A stretch of DNA of 61,476 bases from Mollicutes bacterium. GTDB lineage: Bacteria; Bacillota_I; Bacilli_A; Izemoplasmatales; Izemoplasmataceae. A program made the position numbers and the translations under genes. The stretch lies in NCBI GenBank assembly GCA_003568315.1, contig PWYL01000055.1, positions 1 through 61,476 on the forward strand. Reading direction: 5' to 3'. Positions 17,575-26,154 of the stretch are shown here, in pieces (within the stretch, counting starts at the first letter, position 1; each line of letters begins with the position of its first letter). The notes under the pieces were generated by a model. It saw only the letters and a list, made by a program, of their open reading frames with translations. It had not been told where the DNA came from and did no database searches.

Positions 17575-20021
17575 CACGCATCACCCCTTTCTTTTTTGAG
17601 TCTTGGGAAGATGTCGGCGGGCTTCGCTTTGCTCACGGTCTCATAGTCGCGATTCCGCTTGTGGCAGACATCCGCATAATCACAGTATTCGCAAGAGATC
17701 TGTGTGCCGTTTCTTTCTTTCTTCGGTCGGACGGGAAACTCTCCCCGGCCGATGGCGCTTATGGCTTTTTCGATGAGCTCATCGGTATGTTCAAGGAGGC
17801 GTTCGAGGTCTTCTTCGTCGTATTTTTTCACGTTTTTGTAGAAAGCGCCGTCATTTGTGAATCTGAGACCCTTGATGAAAGAATCCACTTCGGCCCGGGG
17901 ATCGAAGCGTTGGACGGCGTCTTTTTCTTCCAGCGTGAAACCGTCGAATCGGAAGAACTCGTCTGTCAGTTGTTCGTAGCTCTTCTTCTCATCACGATTC
18001 AAAGGCCGCAAATACGTCCTTTGTTCATAGAAACCCGCGAAGCGCGCTTGTGGATTCTTTTCACGGAAAAGGAGCATGTAGACGAGGAGCTGCGCTTTGA
18101 TGCCGTGAAGGGCCAAAGCGAGATCGAAGGTGGGCTCACCGCTCTTGTAGTCGACGAGGACATGGTCGTCGCCGTCTTTGAAGACGCGGTCGATGACGCC
18201 TTTCAAGATGGCTTTGGGAGGATCGCCGTAGGGTTTTTCGTGGCTTTCTTCGGATTCATGGACAAAGAATCCCGTGCGTGCGAGTTGTTCGCGCAGGTGT
18301 GTGTGCGCGATACGGACCGCCTCTTTCGCTTTCTCGATGAAATAGGTCGCGCGCGCATCTTGAGCTTCAGAGAAATGCTTTTTCGCGGCATCTTCCAAGA
18401 AGGTGTCGGGAAGGGTCTCTTCGAGAAGCCCTGCCTCCAACACGTCGTGGATGAAACTCCCTAAGACCATGCTTTGGTTCTTTTCCACCTTGTCGACCGC
18501 GAGGACATGGTCGAGATAGAAACGGAAAGGACACTCGAAATAGTCGGAAAGCCGTGTATAGGAGATATGCAGGGGAAAGGTCAAAAACTTCGCCAACGTC
18601 TCTTCGGCGATACCGCGAAAACGGTTGTCGAAAGTGTCGAATTCTTTTTGGAAAGCGCCAAGTCCTTTTTGGAGATCCTCTGTCTTTATGCCGTAGGTCA
18701 TGTATTCATCATGGAGCGCCTTGACAAAAAGCGCGTCGGCCGTCTCGCTGTATGTGCGCATCTCAAAGGGGTGGGGCTCTTTTTCCGTCCAGCCAATCTC
18801 ATCTTCGAGCTCTTTGAGGAAATGGCTTTCGCTGAAGTGTTCGTCAAGGCTTTGGGTGGAGACATGCATATGGACGCTTTGCAAGGAGGAAAGCACCGAG
18901 CGGATCTCCTTCTTTTTTAGCTTGTTCATTTCTGCGGAAGAAGGAAGGCCGATCTCTTCCTTGTCTTCGGTTTCGAGGATCTCGTCGTCTTCGGCAAGAG
19001 CGGGGAAATGCCCTTCATGCAGTCCGACGACATAAGCGTGGGTCCTCTCTTTCGTGTCGATGGTGGAAAAGGTCTCGAGACATACGGCGTCGGCGAGTCT
19101 CTTCTTGGTCGCAACCTTTCTTTGCAAGATGTGTGTCAGGGCGTCTTTCACCATGGGGAGAGGATGGTCGGTCCCGATAAAGCCGTTCAAGATGGTGACG
19201 AGCTTTTCGCGGATGCTGTTCTCTTCCGGTGTGATTGGATTGGAAAAAGCCTCCTTCAGAGCTTTATCGAAGGATTCGCGCACACTGCCTCCCGGAGTGA
19301 GAGCGGTTAGGAATCTCTGCACGGAAGGATATTCGTGGAGAGGTCTTTTTGAGAGATTCTGCATGGGGATGCCGAATTGCGGGAATATCCGCCGGATGAG
19401 CGGAGTGTAGGCTCTGTGAGCGTTCAAGACGGCTATCTTTCTCAAGGGGACGCCTTCATCGTGTGCCCTGCGGATCGAGGTCGCCACTTCGACAATCTCT
19501 TCTTCGAGGGTCGAGAAACGTTTTCGTACCACTTCCTCGGGCGGATGTTCACTTGCTTCTGCGTCGATGGTGCGAAGCCCGAAGGGACGGAGTTTTTCCA
19601 AAGCGTGCGGAAACAGCGGATCGAAGAATTCGCCATATACAACGGGTGCATATTCGGAGAAGAACGATTCGAACCGGGGGAAGGACTTGATGGCTCCTTT
19701 TTCCAGGAGGTGTCGCTTCAAATCGCGCAAAAGCTTGGGAAAGACGCGTCCATAGGCGGCGTTCTCATCGACAAGGCGAAGATGGCCGAGTAGAAACGCC
19801 ACGACGGAAGGATCTTTTCCGAGGAAGCGGGCGCTCTCTAAGAGCGCGCTTTCTTCCATACGGAAAAAGACCTTCTCGTAAAGGTCCTCCTTGTTCAAAA
19901 AGCGTAAGGGCCGGAGAATGCCCTCCTCGTTCATCCGCTTCAAAATGCGCTTTTTCTCTTCGTTTCCCGTGATGATGACAAGCGGGCGGGAAGCGTCCCG
20001 TATCAATCCGATGATTCCCAT
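17574..20021 (-). CDS. addB: ATP-dependent nuclease subunit B (AddB/RexB-like)
   Basis: Second subunit of AddAB, 815 residues, well short of the roughly 1160 of Bacillus AddB. The C-terminal nuclease domain has GVIDRVFKDGDDHVLVDYK. The four iron-sulfur cysteines are present: one in the FECPFRFYLDHV segment and three in CEYCDYADVC (C-x2-C-x5-C). I see no Walker A motif at the N-terminus, which begins MGIIGLIRDASRPLVIITGN, so it is closer to the RexB form. The ATG at 20021 follows AGGAAG; the open frame extends into rlmN without a start signal. It lies 13 nt after rlmN. Confidence 0.9.
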   Translation of the reverse strand: MGIIGLIRDASRPLVIITGNEEKKRILKRMNEEGILRPLRFLNKEDLYEKVFFRMEESALLESARFLGKDPSVVAFLLGHLRLVDENAAYGRVFPKLLRDLKRHLLEKGAIKSFPRFESFFSEYAPVVYGEFFDPLFPHALEKLRPFGLRTIDAEASEHPPEEVVRKRFSTLEEEIVEVATSIRRAHDEGVPLRKIAVLNAHRAYTPLIRRIFPQFGIPMQNLSKRPLHEYPSVQRFLTALTPGGSVRESFDKALKEAFSNPITPEENSIREKLVTILNGFIGTDHPLPMVKDALTHILQRKVATKKRLADAVCLETFSTIDTKERTHAYVVGLHEGHFPALAEDDEILETEDKEEIGLPSSAEMNKLKKKEIRSVLSSLQSVHMHVSTQSLDEHFSESHFLKELEDEIGWTEKEPHPFEMRTYSETADALFVKALHDEYMTYGIKTEDLQKGLGAFQKEFDTFDNRFRGIAEETLAKFLTFPLHISYTRLSDYFECPFRFYLDHVLAVDKVEKNQSMVLGSFIHDVLEAGLLEETLPDTFLEDAAKKHFSEAQDARATYFIEKAKEAVRIAHTHLREQLARTGFFVHESEESHEKPYGDPPKAILKGVIDRVFKDGDDHVLVDYKSGEPTFDLALALHGIKAQLLVYMLLFREKNPQARFAGFYEQRTYLRPLNRDEKKSYEQLTDEFFRFDGFTLEEKDAVQRFDPRAEVDSFIKGLRFTNDGAFYKNVKKYDEEDLERLLEHTDELIEKAISAIGRGEFPVRPKKERNGTQISCEYCDYADVCHKRNRDYETVSKAKPADIFPRLKKERGDA

Positions 20022-20034
20022 GGCATCTTCCTTT

Positions 20035-21066
20035 TCAGAGATTGTCGCACTCTTCCTTGATGCGGAGTTGCCCGCAAGCGGCATCGATGTCGGCCCCGAG
20101 CTCGCGACGCGAAGTCGCGCGGATCCCTTGCGATACCAGCCGGTCGTAGAAACGGGCGTGCTGTTTTTCTTCGGAGCCTTTATAGTCGAGTTCCGCCACC
20201 TCGTTGAAGGGGATGAGATTGACATAGCAGAGCGTGTCCTTCAAGAGTCCCACCAAACGGTCGGCATCATGCAGACTGTCGTTCACACCGGCGATCAAGA
20301 GATACTCGAAAGTGACCCGGCGGTTCGTCTTCTCGATATAGGTTTGGAGGCTCTCCATAAGGCGCTTGATGGGGTATTTCCGGTTGATGGGCATGAGCGA
20401 GGTACGGGTCTTGTCGTCGGCCGCATGCAGACTCACGGCGAGATTCACCTGTTTTTGCAAGTCGGCGAAAGCGAGGATGCCCGGTACGAGGCCCGCGGTG
20501 GAGACGGTGATCTTGCGTGCGCCAATTTCCATGCCGTAGGGGCTGTTGATGATGTCGATGAAACGCATGACATTGTCGAAATTGTCGAAAGGCTCACCCG
20601 TGCCCATGATGACGACATGACTCACGCGCACGTCTTCACGCGCTTCGATGGCGACAATCTGCAAGACCATCTCGGCCGGTGTGAGGTCGCGGACCTTCTC
20701 GAAGAGCCCCGATGCGCAAAAAGCGCAGCCGAGGTTGCAACCGACCTGGCTCGTGACACAGATGGTCTTGCCGTAGTCTTGTTCCATGAGGACGGTCTCG
20801 ATGAGATGGCCGTCCGGAAGGGCGAGGAGATATTTCTTCGTCCCGTCCTTGGAGACATGGCGCTCGCTTATCGGAAGATGACGGATGACGTAGTTTTCAG
20901 AAAGATGCTCGCGCAAGGCCTTGCTCGTATCGGTGTATTGGGCGAAGTCGTATACTTTCTTCTTGTAGAGCCAAGTGAAGACCTGTTTGGCGTTGAAGGG
21001 CTTGAAGCCTTTTTCCACGAGGTCTTCACAGAGACTCGCAACGGTCTCTCCATAGAGGTTTTTCAT
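20035..21066 (-). CDS. rlmN: 23S rRNA (A2503-C2) / tRNA methyltransferase RlmN
   Basis: Radical-SAM methyltransferase that modifies A2503 of 23S rRNA; 343 residues. The cluster motif is C110-x3-C114-x2-C117 (CNLGCAFC). The second essential cysteine near the C-terminus is in ADIDAACGQLR. The GTGEPFDNFDN segment is typical for SAM binding. It starts a 12-kb run (rlmN-addB-addA-ABC-permease-rsgA-rpe-thiN) with gaps of at most about 17 nt and no internal terminator that I can see. Confidence 0.96.
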   Translation of the reverse strand: MKNLYGETVASLCEDLVEKGFKPFNAKQVFTWLYKKKVYDFAQYTDTSKALREHLSENYVIRHLPISERHVSKDGTKKYLLALPDGHLIETVLMEQDYGKTICVTSQVGCNLGCAFCASGLFEKVRDLTPAEMVLQIVAIEAREDVRVSHVVIMGTGEPFDNFDNVMRFIDIINSPYGMEIGARKITVSTAGLVPGILAFADLQKQVNLAVSLHAADDKTRTSLMPINRKYPIKRLMESLQTYIEKTNRRVTFEYLLIAGVNDSLHDADRLVGLLKDTLCYVNLIPFNEVAELDYKGSEEKQHARFYDRLVSQGIRATSRRELGADIDAACGQLRIKEECDNL

Positions 21067-21090
21067 GGTATCACCGTCTCAATTATATCA
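21067..21090 (-). promoter_or_regulatory. rlmN promoter with SD at the predicted TSS
   Basis: Minus strand: TGA-TATAAT (TATAAT at 21082-21087), 6 nt, GGTGAT (21070-21075), 3 nt, ATG. The spacing is the same as at recG, rqcH and ylbF. It appears to drive the long addBA-rsgA-rpe-thiN run. Confidence 0.65.
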
Positions 21091-21112
21091 TAGCGGGAAG
21101 GCTCAGACCATG

Positions 21113-21140
21113 AAAAAAGCGGCGGGAATCCCGCCGCTTT
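21113..21140 (-). terminator. ald terminator
   Basis: Hairpin AGCGGCGGG..CCCGCCGCT followed by T6 on the minus strand, directly after the ald stop and before the rlmN promoter. Confidence 0.85.
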
Positions 21141-21143
21141 CCG

Positions 21144-22259
21144 TCATTTCTCGATGAGTTTCCGTGCATCTTCGCATTCGTAGCCGAAGGCGTCGGCCAC
21201 GGCTTTGTAGACCACATGGCCGTCCATCACGTTCAAGCCCTTGCAAAGCGCCGCATCTTCGAGACATGCGCGTTTGTGACCCTTGTTGGCGATATCGAGG
21301 GCATAGGGGATGGTGGCGTTCGTGAGGGCGAACGTCGAGGTGCGCGGTACGGCACCGGGCATGTTGGCGACACTGTAATGCATGACGCCGTGTTTCTCGA
21401 ACACGGGGTTGTCGTGTGTCGTGATGCGGTCGATGGTCTCGACGGAGCCGCCCTGGTCGATGGAGATGTCGACGATGACGCTGCCTTTCGGCATCTTCTT
21501 GACCATGTCCTCGGTGACGATCTTGGCCGCTTTGGCTCCCGGGATGAGAATGGTGCTGACGAGCGCGTCGGCATCTTGGATGGACTTCTCGATATTCAAG
21601 GGGTTCGATTTGAGAACGGTGACCTCCTTGTCGAAAATGTGGTCGAGATAGCGCATCCGATCCTCGTCGATCTCGATGATGGTCACACGAGCGCCGAGAC
21701 CGATGGCCATCTTCGCTGCACTGATGCCGGCGGTACCGCCGCCGAGCACGACGACATGGCCCCGTTGCACGCCGGGGACGCCGGAAAGCAGGACTCCGCG
21801 ACCGTCGCGGTGTTTTTCGAGTTGCGTCGCGGCGACGATGGTTCCGCGTCGGCCGGCGACTTCGCTCATCGGCCGGAGCAAGGGGAGTTCCCTTCCCACT
21901 TGTACCGTCTCATAAGCGATGGCCGTGCATCTCGATTTCACGAGCTCCTTCGTGAGCTTTTCTTCCGCGGCGAGATGGAGATAGGTGAAGATGACAAGGT
22001 CCTCACGGAAGAACTTGTACTCCGGGGGAAGCGGCTCCTTGACCTTGATCACCATTTCTTGGCTCCAAGCCTCTTCGGCCGTATCGACGAGCTTCGCTCC
22101 CGCTTCGGCGAACTCTTCGTCTTTGATGCCCGAGCCGAGTCCCGCGGTCTTTTGGACGAACACGTCATGGCCGCCCTTTTTGAGAAGACTCACCCCCGCC
22201 GGGGTGATTCCCACACGGTTCTCGTTGTTTTTGATTTCCTTGGGAACACCGATTTTCAT
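21144..22259 (-). CDS. ald: alanine dehydrogenase
   Basis: NAD-dependent enzyme that interconverts L-alanine and pyruvate plus ammonia; 371 residues, cytoplasmic. It begins MKIGVPKEIKNNENRVGITP, has the Rossmann motif VVLGGGTAGISAAKMAIGLGA, and the AlaDH segment VDISIDQGGSVET with the NMPGAVPRTSTFAL region. The ATG at 22259 has AGGAGG 8 nt upstream; the longer open frame is spurious. It is monocistronic, with its own promoter and terminator, between pheT and rlmN. Confidence 0.96.
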   Translation of the reverse strand: MKIGVPKEIKNNENRVGITPAGVSLLKKGGHDVFVQKTAGLGSGIKDEEFAEAGAKLVDTAEEAWSQEMVIKVKEPLPPEYKFFREDLVIFTYLHLAAEEKLTKELVKSRCTAIAYETVQVGRELPLLRPMSEVAGRRGTIVAATQLEKHRDGRGVLLSGVPGVQRGHVVVLGGGTAGISAAKMAIGLGARVTIIEIDEDRMRYLDHIFDKEVTVLKSNPLNIEKSIQDADALVSTILIPGAKAAKIVTEDMVKKMPKGSVIVDISIDQGGSVETIDRITTHDNPVFEKHGVMHYSVANMPGAVPRTSTFALTNATIPYALDIANKGHKRACLEDAALCKGLNVMDGHVVYKAVADAFGYECEDARKLIEK

Positions 22260-22300
22260 ATGAACCCTCCTGTAAGTGTTTTCATAATCCATACGGTATA

Positions 22301-22329
22301 ATTGTAACAAACACCCCGTAACTATACAA
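22301..22329 (-). promoter_or_regulatory. ald promoter
   Basis: TTGTAT (22324-22329), 17-nt spacer, TACAAT (22301-22306) on the minus strand, about 42 nt before the ald start. Confidence 0.65.
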
Positions 22330-22392
22330 CCGTCAGTACGCAAAAAATGTAAGGGCTTTACTCCGGATGGAGCCCATATCCTGTTTTCCACG

Positions 22393-22420
22393 AAAAAAGG
22401 GTCGCAAAAATCCGCGACCC
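22393..22420 (-). terminator. pheT terminator
   Basis: 7-bp stem GGGTCGC / GCGACCC with T6 on the minus strand, just past the pheT stop. Confidence 0.85.
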
Positions 22421-22432
22421 TTTGTTTGACAA

Positions 22433-24796
22433 TCATCTCTGGATGGCGCCGTGTTCTTCTTCTAAAGCCTTGACGATCTCTTGCACGAGCTTGTCGGTCG
22501 TGTCGGCCTGGAGCGTCTTTTCCGCATCCTCGAAACGGAGGCGGAAAGCGAGGGACTTCTTGCCTTTCGGAAGCTTATCCCCTTCGTAGAGGTCGAAGAC
22601 GTGGATGGCGGCGAGCATCTCCCCCGCGCATTCGCGAGCCGTCCTTTTGATGGCTTCGGCATTGATCGACTCATCGACGAGCAAAGCGATATCCCTTTGC
22701 ATGCCCGGGTGTTTCGGCACGGGCGTGTAGGCACTCCTTTCCCTTCCAAGCTCATATGCCTTCTCGAGATCGATCTCGGCCAGATGGACGTCTTTCAGAT
22801 CGTGTGCATCGGCGTATTCGGGATGCACCTTGCCGATGTGGCCGATTTCTTCTCCTTGCGCTTTGATAATTGCGCATTGATGGGGGTGGTAGTTCCCGAT
22901 CGTGGTGGAAGTGAAAATCAAGGGGCTGAAGCGGAGCGCATCCGCCAAAGACTCGATTATGCCCTTCAGGGTGAAAAAGCTCGTCGGTGCGTGTTTTTGC
23001 CAGCGATGCGTCCGGTAGGACCCGCACATGAGGATGCCGAGCATCTCCGTTTCCCCTTCTTCTTCATAACACTTGCCGATCTCATAGATATGGATCGCTT
23101 CGGTCTTCCGCGCCCGGTTGTGGGCGGCCACATCGAAAAGACCGTGCAACGGTGTGAGCACGAGCGTCTGATGGGCGCGGCTCAAAGGCTTGGAAAGCGA
23201 GACGGGTTCTTTCTCTTTGTCCTTGGCGAGATCATACACCCGCTCTTTCTCGCGGAGGGCGTAGGTCATGGTCTCATCGAAGCCGAGGTCGGCGAGGATG
23301 TGTCTTGTGCGACGCTTGAAGCGCTGATAGTCCGTGAGTCCGCCCCGGGAGACGGTCGTGGGGAGTGTCGCGGGGAGGATGTTGTAGTCGGAAAGGCGGC
23401 CGATCTCCTCGATGAGGTCCTGATAGGTGTTGATGTCTTGACGGCGGGAAGGTGGGTCGACAACGAAAATACCGTCCTTCTCTTCGAAGGGGAAGGAAAG
23501 CCTTTGGAGAACGTCCTGCACATGTGCGGTGTCGAAATCGCTTCCGAGGACCCGGTTCAGTTTTTCGAGGGAGAGTTCAATCGGGGACCGTTTATTCTCG
23601 TGATTATCGAAGTACTTGATACCGTCGCGGATGCTCGTGCTCGCATAGACCGCGAGCAATGCCGCCGCCCGGTCCAAGGCGTAGCGGGTCATGGCGGGAT
23701 CGATCCCCCGTTCGAAGCGGAGCGAGGATTCGCTTTTCAGACCGAGCCTTCCCGAAGTCCTCCGGATCCGGCGGGGATCGAAGGCGGCGCTTTCGAGAAG
23801 GATGGAAGTCGTCTCTTCGGTCACTTCGGTCTCGGCCCCGCCCATGACGCCCCCGAGGGCGATGGGCTCTTTCCCGTTCGTGATGAGGATGTCGCCTTCT
23901 TCGAGTTTGCGCTCTTCATCATCGAGGGTCGTGAAAGTCTCGCCCTTCTTCGCTTCGCGGACGAGCACCCTCTCTTCGCCCACTTTGTCGTAGTCGAAAG
24001 CGTGCAAGGGCTGACCGGTCTCCAACATCACATAGTTCGTGATGTCGACGACGTTGTTGATGGGGCGGATGCCGGCGGCGATGAGACGTGAGCGCATCCA
24101 GCGGGGGCTCTCGCCGATTGTCACATCGTCCAGCACGCGGCCGTAATAGCTCTTGCAGGCTTTGGTCTCGGTCTCTATGGTGAGGGGGTTTTCCATTTTG
24201 GCGGTGACGATCTTCGGTTTCGGGATTTTCACATCGCGATTGAATATCGCCGCGACATCGTGGGCGACGCCGATCATGGAGAGGAGGTCGGCGCGGTTCG
24301 GTGTGATATCGAGATCGAGCACCGTGTCGTTGAAAAAGAGATAGGCCATGGCGTCCTCCCCCGCGGGGGCCGTGTGGTGGAGGACGTGGATACCGTCTTC
24401 ATGGTGGTATTTGTAGTCGATGCCGAGTTCCGTGAGGGAGGCGATCATGCCTTCGGAGACGACACCCCGGATCTCTGTCTTTTCGATTCTCAATCCGTGG
24501 GCGAGTGTTGCGCCGGGGAGGGCCACGGCGACTTTCTGTCCTTGACGGACGTTCGGGGCGCCGCAGATGATGGTGAGTCTTTTCTTTTTCACATCGACTT
24601 CGCAGACGACGAGTTTGTCCGCCTTCTCATGGGGTGAAACGGAAAGCACCTCGCCGATGACGAGATTCTCTCCTTGTGCGAGCGGGAACACCCCTTCGAC
24701 CTCTTGGGACCGTAAAGTCAGACTTTCGGCGAGCTCTTCGGGGGTGATGCCGTCTAGGGAAACATAGTTTTTCAACCAGGAACAAGACACTCTCAT
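22433..24796 (-). CDS. pheT: phenylalanyl-tRNA synthetase beta subunit
   Basis: Beta subunit of the (alpha-beta)2 PheRS; 787 residues. In order: the EMAP/tRNA-binding domain (about 40-150), B3/B4 editing domain, B5 domain, the catalytic-like core, and a C-terminal FDX-ACB anticodon-binding domain (about 690-787, PKHPGMQRDIALLVDE). The start MRVSCSWLKNYV is canonical. It follows pheS by 22 nt and is under the same Phe T-box leader. Confidence 0.97.
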   Translation of the reverse strand: MRVSCSWLKNYVSLDGITPEELAESLTLRSQEVEGVFPLAQGENLVIGEVLSVSPHEKADKLVVCEVDVKKKRLTIICGAPNVRQGQKVAVALPGATLAHGLRIEKTEIRGVVSEGMIASLTELGIDYKYHHEDGIHVLHHTAPAGEDAMAYLFFNDTVLDLDITPNRADLLSMIGVAHDVAAIFNRDVKIPKPKIVTAKMENPLTIETETKACKSYYGRVLDDVTIGESPRWMRSRLIAAGIRPINNVVDITNYVMLETGQPLHAFDYDKVGEERVLVREAKKGETFTTLDDEERKLEEGDILITNGKEPIALGGVMGGAETEVTEETTSILLESAAFDPRRIRRTSGRLGLKSESSLRFERGIDPAMTRYALDRAAALLAVYASTSIRDGIKYFDNHENKRSPIELSLEKLNRVLGSDFDTAHVQDVLQRLSFPFEEKDGIFVVDPPSRRQDINTYQDLIEEIGRLSDYNILPATLPTTVSRGGLTDYQRFKRRTRHILADLGFDETMTYALREKERVYDLAKDKEKEPVSLSKPLSRAHQTLVLTPLHGLFDVAAHNRARKTEAIHIYEIGKCYEEEGETEMLGILMCGSYRTHRWQKHAPTSFFTLKGIIESLADALRFSPLIFTSTTIGNYHPHQCAIIKAQGEEIGHIGKVHPEYADAHDLKDVHLAEIDLEKAYELGRERSAYTPVPKHPGMQRDIALLVDESINAEAIKRTARECAGEMLAAIHVFDLYEGDKLPKGKKSLAFRLRFEDAEKTLQADTTDKLVQEIVKALEEEHGAIQR

Positions 24797-24818
24797 GGGG
24801 ATTCCTCCTTTCGTCCTC

Positions 24819-25856
24819 TCACGCTTTGAACTGCCTCAAAAAGCGCAGATCGTTGGTATAGAAGTTGCGGATGTCCTCGATGCCGTAACGGAGCATGGCG
24901 ATCCGCTCGATGCCCACGCCGAAAGCGAACCCTTGGTATTTTTCCGGGTCATAGCCGCTCGCGGCAAGCACATAGTCGTTCACCATGCCGGCGCCGAGAA
25001 TCTCGATGTAGCCGGTATTCTTGCAGATGTTGCAGCCTTCGCCCGCACAATTCGCACACGAGACATCCACTTCGGCGGAAGGCTCGGTGAAGGGGAAATA
25101 GGAAGGGCGGAGACGGATTTTCCGCTCGGGACCGAACATGGCTTTCGCCAAGACGAGAAGCGTCCCCTTGAGGTCGGCCATGGTGGTCGACTCATCGACG
25201 ACCAATCCCTCGATCTGGTAGAACTGGTGGCTGTGGGTCGCATCGTCGTCATCCCGTCTGTAGGCCTTGCCCGGACAGATCATCTTTACCGGTTTCTTGC
25301 CGCCATATTCCAACATCGTCCTGACCTGCACCGGAGAGGTGTGGGTGCGAAGAAGCGTCTCTTCGGTGATGTAGAGGCTGTCCTGCATGTCTCTTGCGGG
25401 ATGGTCCTTGGGCAGGTTCAGTTTCTCGAAATTCATCTCGTCGGTCTCGATTTCGGGTCCTTCCTCGATGGTGTAACCCATGCCGATGAAAAGGTCCTCG
25501 ACCTCTTCGACGATCTGGTTGATGATGTGGCGGGAGCCCACCCGGAAATCCGGGGCGTCCAAGGTCACATCGACGCGTTCCTTGGCGAGTTTTTTCTCGA
25601 TGGAGCGTCTTTTCAAGAACGCCTGTCTTTTTTCGATGAGACTCGCGAAGCGTTCTTTGCCCTCGTTCACGGCCTGACCGAAGGCGGGACGTTTTTCTTT
25701 GGGTAAATCACGCATGTGTTTCATGAAGGAGGAAATCTCCGCCTTCTTGCCGAGGTATCTCGACTTGACGTTCAAGAGTTCCGCCTGGGTCTTTACCTTC
25801 TCAAGCTCTTTTTCCAGTTCCTCTTCGAGTTCGTCGATGCGTTTTTTCACATCCAT
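24819..25856 (-). CDS. pheS: phenylalanyl-tRNA synthetase alpha subunit
   Basis: Catalytic subunit of PheRS, charging tRNA-Phe; 345 residues. The N-terminal coiled coil (about 1-85) is followed by the class II core: motif 1 region GSRHIINQIVEEVEDLF, motif 2 near KMICPGKAYRRDDDDATHSHQF, and motif 3 GFAFGVGIERIAML. The ATG at 25856 has AAGGAGTGAT upstream; an open frame reads back into the T-box leader but is not coding. It is co-transcribed with pheT. Confidence 0.97.
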   Translation of the reverse strand: MDVKKRIDELEEELEKELEKVKTQAELLNVKSRYLGKKAEISSFMKHMRDLPKEKRPAFGQAVNEGKERFASLIEKRQAFLKRRSIEKKLAKERVDVTLDAPDFRVGSRHIINQIVEEVEDLFIGMGYTIEEGPEIETDEMNFEKLNLPKDHPARDMQDSLYITEETLLRTHTSPVQVRTMLEYGGKKPVKMICPGKAYRRDDDDATHSHQFYQIEGLVVDESTTMADLKGTLLVLAKAMFGPERKIRLRPSYFPFTEPSAEVDVSCANCAGEGCNICKNTGYIEILGAGMVNDYVLAASGYDPEKYQGFAFGVGIERIAMLRYGIEDIRNFYTNDLRFLRQFKA

Positions 25857-25875
25857 CACTATCACTCCTTGAAAT

Positions 25876-26084
25876 AAAAAACGTCCTTGAAAGGGTTCAA
25901 GGACGATATACACCGCGGTACCACCTTGGTTCGTAATGCGCTCGAAGGCTCTAACGCGGCCAAGCGGGCGGGATTAGCGCCACTCGGGGGCTGAAACCTT
26001 CCTTGCGGGGGACCGGACCGTTTCCAGCCGCGACGGCCCTCTCTGGCGGGCCCTTCAAGGAGGCATGTGCCCCTTCTACGTGTT
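25876..26084 (-). ncRNA. T-box leader, tRNA-Phe specific
   Basis: Transcript attenuator that senses uncharged tRNA-Phe. The conserved AAGGTGGTACCGCGG lies at 25913-25927 (minus strand). The terminator hairpin GTCCTTGA..TCAAGGAC (25883-25904) is followed by T6. In stem I the specifier codon UUC (25993-25995) is followed by A and then GCCCC, which pairs with GGGGC on the 5' side, so the codon sits in the expected internal loop. It agrees with the pheST genes downstream. Confidence 0.9.
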
Positions 26085-26090
26085 AGGCTC

Positions 26091-26119
26091 ATTATACGGG
26101 AAGCCGCCCCCTTTTGCAA
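26091..26119 (-). promoter_or_regulatory. pheST promoter
   Basis: TTGCAA (26114-26119), 17-nt spacer, TATAAT (26091-26096) on the minus strand, ahead of the Phe T-box. Confidence 0.75.
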
Positions 26120-26127
26120 GAGGCGAC

Positions 26128-26154
26128 GAAAGAAGGGCGCGCCCGCGCCCTTCT
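26128..26154 (-). terminator. pepF terminator
   Basis: 10-bp GC-rich stem AGAAGGGCGC / GCGCCCTTCT directly after the pepF stop, with only TTTC behind it on the minus strand. The U-tract is weak. Confidence 0.55.
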
